Assembly (NCBI RefSeq): GCF_963678635.1
Contig: NC_087065.1
Coordinates: forward strand, 35,799,888 to 35,863,887
DNA length: 64,000 nt
Direction: 5' to 3'
Source of the DNA: Symsagittifera roscoffensis
Lineage: Eukaryota; Xenacoelomorpha; Acoela; Convolutidae
Part shown: positions 57,781 to 64,000 of the stretch, piece by piece
Numbering within the stretch: position 1 is the first letter of the stretch
Layout: each line of letters begins with the position of its first letter
Notes under the pieces: model-generated
Seen by the model: only the letters and a program-made list of their open reading frames with translations
The model's database searches: none
What the model was told of the DNA's origin: nothing
Made by a program: the position numbers and the translations under genes

Positions 57781-57980
57781 TGTTGGTTATTTTAATAGTA
57801 ATTTGCCTACTTTGTCGAAATTGTTTTGTGTTATTTGAGAAAGTTGAAAATTAAACATTGTTAAAAATTTTTGTTGTTCTTCTGTATAATCTGTATAATT
57901 TAATCGTTGGTTTAAAATATGGTGTTTTTGTGAAATAAATATGATAGGTTTGTAGTCATTTTTAACTGTTATCATATTAA
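57781..57980 (-). pseudogene. Gag-RT junction, copy A (protease deleted)
   Basis: The frame 57787-57975 begins MITVKNDYKPIIF, matching copy B at 54941, and continues with ISQKHHILNQRL, matching copy B at about 53808. The ~1.1 kb between these points in copy B, including the protease DSG motif, is absent here. The junction lies near 57940-57950 in an ATA/AAATA microhomology. Confidence 0.8.
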
Positions 57981-58466
57981 CTGAGATGGCATTCTCTGTA
58001 TCACTTTCGCTGTCTGTTGATTCACAATTAATGTGATTTAATTGTAATTCAGTACTTTCTGTATCATCGATACCAGGGGGTCTGAAGTTGTTTCTTCAGT
58101 TGTTTGTACTTGATTATTTGTCTTTGATGTTTCGGTGTGTTGCTTCTATACTTGTGTTGGGAATCGGGGTAACGGTTATGATTCTTATGAAGAGATTGGG
58201 AATAATTTCTTTGCTGATTGTTATAAATTCAATTTCAATTTTGTGAATTGTTTCGTGATCTATTTTGATGGTAATTATTATTGGGTCTTTGATAATTTGA
58301 TCTGTGTTTGAATTTTTTCTTGATCTGTTGTTTTGATAATGCTGAGTTCGATTACATGAATAGCTTCTATTTCTATTGTTAGAATAGTTTTTGTTTCTTT
58401 TATATGATGAGTTTCGTGATCTCTCGTTTGAATAGTGTCTATTCCTAGGGTTTGAATGAGAACTGG
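57981..58466 (-). pseudogene. Frameshifted Arg/Asn-rich Gag tail, copy A
   Basis: Homologous to 55000-55440 of copy B (shared CGATACCAGGGGGTCTGAAG at about 58068 and 55035). It is decayed into short frames. No separate domain is seen. Confidence 0.6.
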
Positions 58467-59012
58467 TTACAAATGAACATTCTTTTCTGGTCGAGTTCGA
58501 TCGTGAATAGTTATTTCGATACTGATTATTTTGACTATTTGATCGACTATATCTATTTTGTGAGAATTTCGTGAATTTCTTTGTTCTCGTGCTCTGCCTC
58601 TATAATTAGAATTATAAAGTGATTGGTTTCTTGAGTAATTTGAATTATTTGAAAGTGGTTTTCCAGAGCTGTTATTATTATGTATATTTTTGTTTGGTGG
58701 GTTTTGGTCTTTTTTCATATTTATGTAGAATGATTTATTTGGTTTTTTGTACTTTTGTGGTTTGTTCTGGTTATCTTGTTGCTTTTGTCTACATTCGACA
58801 ATGCTGTGTCCGTATCTTCGGCAATAGTTAAACCATTTTTTGAAAGATAGTTTACCTTCGAAATTTGGATTTTTCTCATATATGTTTAAAATTTCAGTGA
58901 TTTTTTCAGATAGATCTACACCTGAACCTTGTATGTTGTTTATATGTGTAGTATTTGTTTCGATTCTATTAACATATTGAAGTTTGAAGTTTTCTGTTTC
59001 TTCGAGTTTCAT
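58467..59012 (-). pseudogene. Gag nucleocapsid and tail, copy A
   Basis: The 181-codon frame includes FNYCRRYGHSIVEC (about 58824-58783). The last three zinc ligands of the knuckle are present, but the first Cys is replaced by Phe, the reverse of the lesion in copy B. The low-complexity tail rich in Asn, Ser, Gln and Lys follows, as in copy B. Confidence 0.75.
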
Positions 59013-59037
59013 TGTGATTTCTGCTTTTTCTTGTTTG

Positions 59038-59798
59038 TCAACTATTTTTTCTAAAATCTAAATCTGATTCCTGAATTGAGGAGGGACGTGATGCTCTCTT
59101 TTTCAGAGCTATTTTCCTTAATTGAGGTGTCAGAGTCATCATTAAAATTTCTGTCATTTTCGTGTTTTTATAATCATGAGTGTTAAGCGAATATGCTTTT
59201 TGAACTAGTGTTTCGATTCTATATGCCAATTCTTTATTGTTTCGTTTCGTAACCTACGAATTTCATTACATAAAACTCTTTGATGTTGTTTGATTCTTTC
59301 AGAACCAAACATTTTTGAAAATTCTTGTGTGAATCTTTTCCAACCTGATTTTATGTCTATAGGTAAAACTGAAAACCATTTTTGGGCTGCGCCGTCAAGT
59401 GTGGTTTGGATTAAGGTTGTGCATCTATGTATCCAATTTTGATGAAGTGGCGTGATTACTGGTTCAGGTCCTATATTTAAAGTTAATTTTGCTGTGACTG
59501 CATTTAAGTAATTCTGCACAGAATATTCAGGGTCTGTGCCTGTAAGCACCATCAATGGTTTATTTGATGTTATTGACGATCCAACCATTAGGTATGGATT
59601 CATTGTCATTTGTAGTAATTCTGCGGCATTTGTTATTTGTGAGAAGTTTGTAAGTTGGTTTTTTGTTATTTCATGTGGTTGTAAACAATATGGTAGTGGT
59701 ATTTCATTTTCCATTTGTGTTGGTCGATAAGAATGCATACTGACCGGGTTCTGTGGTTCTAGTGGTTGGTAGGATTGTGTACTAGTTTGATTTTGCAT
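59038..59798 (-). pseudogene. Gag capsid domain, copy A
   Basis: 59205-59798 matches the copy B capsid (SVQNYLNAVTAKLTLNIGPE, QKWFSVLPIDIKSGWKRFTQ, QHQRVLCNEIRRLRNETIK) and extends further upstream with a Gln/Pro-rich segment. A frame change near 59215 leads into 59038-59229 (VQKAYSLNTHDYKNTKMTEI). Copy A here preserves the upstream Gag that copy B lacks. Confidence 0.8.
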
Positions 59799-60835
59799 GT
59801 GTTATGGTTGATAACTTTGTGTATTAGCTAAACTTTGTGGGTGATAGTTTATGTTTTGGGATGGTTGATTTTGTCGAGGTTTTTGTGCACGATATTCTTG
59901 TGTGTATTGGTGCAAAAAGATCCGGTTGGTATGATTGTCATCATCTGATTATAAATGATATGATGTATAATATGGTGTTTGTTGTTTAGTTCTATTTTGT
60001 TGGAAAAATGGGTAATTTTCACTCTGACCTTGTGAAGGATGTGGATAGTCATGGAAATTTACTGAATTTGTTGATTTAGTTGGAAAATTCGATTTTTGTG
60101 AAAATAAATGATTTTGCATATCTATTCGGGGAGGATGAGTCGTTTGTGATGGATTTACATAATTTTAATTGTGTTCTGCAAAATTATTTTTTTTGTGAAT
60201 GTTTTTTGTGTTTTTAATGGTTTCGTCATTGATCTATATGTCTGATAATCCATTGGTGAATATTTTGGAGCAACCGAGGGTTGAACCGTAGATTGCACTG
60301 TTACTTGTGATAATGTTGGATTTTTAGGTTTTGGCGTTGTAAGGTTTGGATGTATTGGTGAAATACTTTGTTGTGTAGTTGCTACTATTGTTTCAACTAT
60401 TTTTTCATTTATAAAATGTGATGGTGTTTGAACATCCTGTTTTGTTAGATTTCTAGTTCCATTCAGATTTTCCTATTGTACAATAGTTGAATTTAAACTA
60501 TTACTTACTCTTCTATTGGGTAAAAATGAATTATATTTTAAAGGTGTTGCATCTATTGTGTGCGAAAATACTTTTACATAGTCTTTATGAATAGATATTT
60601 TACTGATTGCTTGACTCGAGATGTCTATTGGGATGTTCAGTAATAGTGGAAGAGACCAATCAGGGTCCCAAATATAATCTGATTGTTCTGCAATGACAGT
60701 GTCATCATCGGTACTTTGAGGTCTAAAATTTTTTCTTGCTTGTGCAATTAAATCAATATCATGTGTGAAATAGTCAATTATGAACCATGGTAATAGTTTT
60801 TGTAAATCGTGTTTAACAATTTGTGAAATTTCATT
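59799..60835 (-). pseudogene. Gag middle region, copy A, with in-frame stops
   Basis: After the TGA at 60836 the same frame continues through KHDLQKLLPWFIIDYFTHD and WDPDWSLPLLLNIPIDISS to about 60480 before another stop. The Gln/Asn/His-rich segments down to 59849 lie in shifted frames. This seems to be the central part of a long Gag (about 900 codons in total from 61378 to 58467), with matrix-like and low-complexity linker regions. No named domain was recognised. Confidence 0.6.
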
Positions 60836-61378
60836 TCATGAAAAAATTTCACGGATTGTGTTTAAAAATGCTGAGAATGCGGCAATTTCATTTCTTACAT
60901 TTGTGTGTCTTGATGTTTGAACTGGTGACGTACTTTGGGTTTCTGTCTTTTCTAGTATGGATAAATAACTATATTTTATTGCAAAAACATCGTTACTAAA
61001 TATTGATTTTGCTCTCTGTGAATTTTGGTGTTGTATGTTTTTAATGTATTCTGTGAATACTTTTGAAAATTCTATGTCGATGTCGTCTGTTTGAAAAATA
61101 TATTTACTATGAAATTTACTTGCTGTACTGAGTTCTACGGTGTAAATTCCATATTGTTGTGTTAGGTTACATATTCCTTTTAAATAATGATCGAAAATTT
61201 GTCTTTTGATTTTTACTTCTGGGAATTCTGTTTTACATGGGCTAATTCCTTGTTCGAATGAATTTGCAATTAGATTTTTGCAAAATTGTACTTGTCCTCT
61301 GTCATCAGTGAGTGAATTGATGAGAAATGGAAAAACAGAGTTTTCGTCTGGACTTTCGTTACTTTGACTTTGGCTCAT
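60836..61378 (-). pseudogene. Gag N-terminal region, copy A
   Basis: Begins at a genuine ATG (61376-61378) with MSQSQSNESPDEN and runs 180 codons to a TGA, after which the same frame continues open for over 100 codons, so the stop is probably a mutation. The sequence is mixed helical (SLTDDRGQVQFCKNLIANSF, FSKVFTEYIKNIQHQNSQRA) without a recognised domain. Its place at the 5' end of the element and continuity into the later Gag parts suggest an N-terminal Gag (matrix-like) domain, but an extra 5' ORF is possible. Confidence 0.6.
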
Positions 61379-63104
61379 TTTTTCGTTTTATGACTGTTAG
61401 TGCGTAATGCTCAATGTGTCTGATTGGTTGATTCCAATTGTCACAACGTACCGGTTTATTTTTGTATATTTTTTTTATTCTTCTTTTTCCTTGTTTTGAT
61501 GAGTGTGATGTGGCTTCTGAGTCGGAAAAATATTTTTGATCATGGATTGGGTAGTTTTTGTTTACTGAGTCTTTAGTTTGTAAAGTGCTTCTAAATTACT
61601 GACTTTCGATTCGGAGACTGCGTTTCTTCGCTTTGAAAATCTTTTCCGTTTTATTTGTCTTTGTTTACTTATAATTTTTTTTTATTGTTTGTCGTTTTGT
61701 TCAAATATATCCAATTGTTTGTTTGTGCGGGGTGATTACGAGATCGTATGTTTCGTTGTTTATTTCACAATTGTGTAGTACGATTGTTTGTTTATTTCCT
61801 AAACTGTTCAGTGACATAAGTTTTAGGATGAAGGATGCAAGGTTGTTATTAGTGATTTTAATACCTTAGACTGTTAGTCCTTACGATTTTTTGGTTAGCC
61901 TAACTTGGGTCTATTATTCAGGGCTGGAGAGAAAACTATATATCGATTTTAAATACTAATTTTAAATACTAACTACTTGTGCGTAAGTATAGATGAAAAT
62001 GTTTCTATAGCAGGTGAAACTCTCAAGCAAATTATGAATTCATATCTATGAAGGAAAGCATTTCAGCTTTAAATTTTTTGACTCATACAACATAATTTTG
62101 AAAAACCAGACCGATTGAATTGAGAATGTTATTTTCTAGAGGAACATTAGTTTGAGTTTGGCAATTTTTGTTTGAAATATCGAAAACAATTCAGAAAAAC
62201 ACTTGAAAAAACCTGCATATAAGCTATGTCAATTATGAATAGGTTTTTGATTAAAGTCTGTACTATTATCTAGTTTTTATGTAGAGAAGTTGGAACGAAA
62301 ATTATAAGGATAATTAAATTGAAGATTTTGAGTATAATCGTTCCGGTAACTGAAAATGGGAAGAAAGTTTTTAGTTGGATGTGTTTTTGAGTTTTTTTTC
62401 AAAACCAAGTGCTTTATTCAGTCAGTCAATGAAGTGCAAAATTAAGTTCAAAAGTAATGAGTTTTTTTTAAAAAAAATGCAAAAACAGCTACAAAATTAT
62501 TCATCAAAATGGGCATGGGTCGAATGATATATCGTTTTGTAGCCTGTTAAAAATCATTCAAACGACATGAACAAAATGAAAAAAAAAATCATCAAACAAA
62601 TTACTGTTCAAATTTAATAATTTTTTAGTCTGTTTTTGAGCAAATAAAACGTCAAGTCCTCTTTTTCAGATGAAACGGTCTTGATTTAACAGTGAAAAGC
62701 GTAATGTTTTAGCAACTCGGTGGTAGTTGAAAGTTTTTCTGAACACATCTATAGGCGATTATGATTATTTTACTAAAGTTTTGAGCTAGTGTTTTCTCTC
62801 ATTACACCGCTCTTAAGCATTGGCTCAAATTGAAAAAAAAATGTTTTTTTTTTGTATAGTTTTTTTTGAATGTTTTCGGAACCTTCTGAGTCAGCTCGGG
62901 GCATCAAGAAAGTCATTTTATATTCGAAAATCTTGTTTTTGAGATTTTTGATCTGAACTGTGTTTTACTAGATCTAAAAAGTCATCCGAAGCAGACTGCT
63001 GTGTCGTTTTGAGAGAACAGTACCAACGCCGCCAAAATCACTTTTACTGTTTTTTTTTCTGTATCTCCAGAAGAATCAGATAGTAAAGCATTTTGAATAA
63101 GTAC
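61379..63104. other. AT-rich flank, no gene or LTR identified
   Basis: The 5' LTR of the second Gypsy-like family should lie at the left part of this region, but no sequence here matches the 3' flank (48000-49900). Open stretches are short and of AT-rich character. A palindromic or tandem structure was not noticed. Confidence 0.5.
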
Positions 63105-63387
63105 CTATCTCGAGAACAATAGTTTCGTCTTTTGGATCTAGATGCCAGGGTCTTTTTATGAATTCCGCTTTGCTAAAAACCAATGGCTTCTTCAGTTTGA
63201 TTTTACTCCATTGAATTATGCCTTTGGTATTCAACTTGAGCATGGCATTGATCTTATCAATCACTTCTTTGTTCGAATTTAAAAGGCCCTCTATATGAGT
63301 CTGGAGTCTGCCTAGAATCATGTTGAGAACCCCATCCATTTGCACCAGTTTCGTACCACTGCTTTTGTCTTCTCTGGTCCACTAAAA
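63105..63387 (-). CDS. Candidate internal exon of an unknown protein
   Basis: On the minus strand an acceptor-like GCTTTCGTTTTTAG precedes an open block beginning WTREDKSSGTKLVQMDG, continuing through LGRLQTHIEGLLNSNKEVID and QWSKIKLKKPLVF to HLDPKDETIVLEI. A donor-like GATAG|GTACTT follows near 63105. The frame is open across the whole 283 bp, composition is balanced, and the first half is amphipathic enough for a coiled coil. No family is recognised and no neighbouring exon was found, so it may be a host exon, part of an old element or chance. Confidence 0.35.
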
Positions 63388-64000
63388 ACGAAAGCCTGAG
63401 GAGTACACGCATTTTATACAAGAGTCACAGTGTTCAGATCCCCAGTCAATCCCAATTACGCACACTATTTTTTTTAAAAAAAAGCTACCGAATATTTCTG
63501 TAATTTCTGAAGTCATTCTCTTTTAATCACTTGCCAGTTGTCGGTTACTTGAGACGCAACTTCTCAAATTACTTAAACTTGCGCTTAAAAATACTTTGAT
63601 GAAGGTTGATGCTTCAGATTGATGGTCCCCAGAAGTTTGATGGTTCAGAGCATGATAAACATTCATGCTGATTATTGCACAGGAAACATTCCATAAATAA
63701 CTTCATTACTGAAACTCGGTATAAATTATTTCACTATCGACATCAACAAAAACTCAGACTTTCAGAGACGGATTGGAAGAATGCGTTTATTTTGTTATAT
63801 TCGACAAGCGCAACACACATTGGCTATTTTTGTTCTGAGTGTTTTTTCCATGCCAGGGGAGATCAATTTCGATTTCGATTCAGATCGATTTCGATTTTAG
63901 AAAAGTTGACAGCGTATGGGTTTCCACCCGGAAACCTTCGGTTTGCCAAGAGAGTATGCTTGTACTAGACAAAAATGCTACTGGCGGTGGTACTTGAACA
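63388..64000. other. No gene seen at the right edge
   Basis: An open stretch at 63675-63968 (plus) lacks recognisable motifs and includes a GATTTCGATT-type short repeat (about 63861-63898), so it is not called as a gene. Confidence 0.5.

Larger units (their letters stand above)
47958..61378 (-). mobile_element. Second Ty3/Gypsy-like family: two fused, rearranged copies
   Basis: On the minus strand the order is gag - (protease deleted) - RT, then again gag - protease - RT - RNase H - integrase - third ORF. Homologous parts of the two copies are clearly the same family (compare 57053-57391 with 53122-53313, and 58467-59798 with 55690-56674). Copy A ends at about 56842 inside RT-proximal sequence and joins directly to copy B gag. 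The coding strand is A-rich. LTRs were not found at either end, so the outer borders are approximate. Confidence 0.85.

Noticed and set aside
63675-63968. 97-codon plus ORF at the right edge
   Set aside because: No motif, and composition is shaped by a short GATTTCGATT repeat; adjacent frames are equally open.

Overview
The window looks like repeat-dominated nuclear DNA of an invertebrate animal. The evidence is a piece of an extended-synaptotagmin-type gene (SMP plus C2 domains, a eukaryotic membrane-contact protein), a non-LTR retrotransposon with endonuclease and reverse transcriptase, Ty3/Gypsy-type LTR elements, a broken eukaryotic DDE transposase, exon-like blocks with splice-type borders, and very long tandem arrays. 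No rRNA, confident tRNA, CRISPR array or prokaryotic operon was seen. The species cannot be named from this sequence.

Layout. 1-6292: a decayed Ty3/Gypsy-like element on the minus strand, from a right-hand LTR (about 6105-6292) through CCHC gag, protease, reverse transcriptase and integrase pieces to a left-hand LTR cut by the window start (1-179). 6293-8414: AT-rich, no gene. 8415-11740: four head-to-tail copies of an ~820 bp satellite, each ending in a short CAGACTT-type minisatellite that expands in the last copy. 12248-12802 (minus): extended-synaptotagmin-like exon. 12830-13085: cluster of ATCGAT-type palindromes. 13303-about 16560 (plus): a 5'-truncated LINE whose ORF1 and ORF2 lie in one frame, separated by a single UGA followed by CUA. 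16566-17845: a pair of SINE-like direct repeats flanking broken coding sequence. 18060-20400 (plus): frameshifted DDE transposase relic. 21394-21855: exon-like broken ORF. 22885-23405: a ~312 bp degenerate duplication that runs into the next array.

23405-47957 is the dominant feature: about 24.5 kb of a T/G-rich 24 bp minisatellite (roughly a thousand monomers), with nested higher-order repeats of about 72, 446, 765, 900 and 1954 bp and larger segmental copies. Its 24 bp period is a multiple of three and the consensus lacks stops in most frames, so it produces dozens of long but almost certainly meaningless ORFs on both strands.

47958-61378 (minus): a second Ty3/Gypsy-like family, arranged as two rearranged copies in the same direction. 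Copy A (61378 down to about 56842) has gag, a deletion where the protease should be, and part of RT. It is fused to copy B (about 56840 down to 48309), which has gag, protease, RT, RNase H, integrase, and a stop-interrupted membrane/proline-rich third ORF in the env position. Both copies carry lesions. 61400-63100 has no recognisable gene. 63105-63387 (minus) is a candidate host exon of unknown identity.

There is no pathway or operon here. The genes are mostly mobile elements at different stages of decay, plus one or two possible host exons. The most unusual signals are the size and hierarchy of the 24 bp array, the UGA-CUA junction in the LINE, and the template-switch-like structure of the second Gypsy element.
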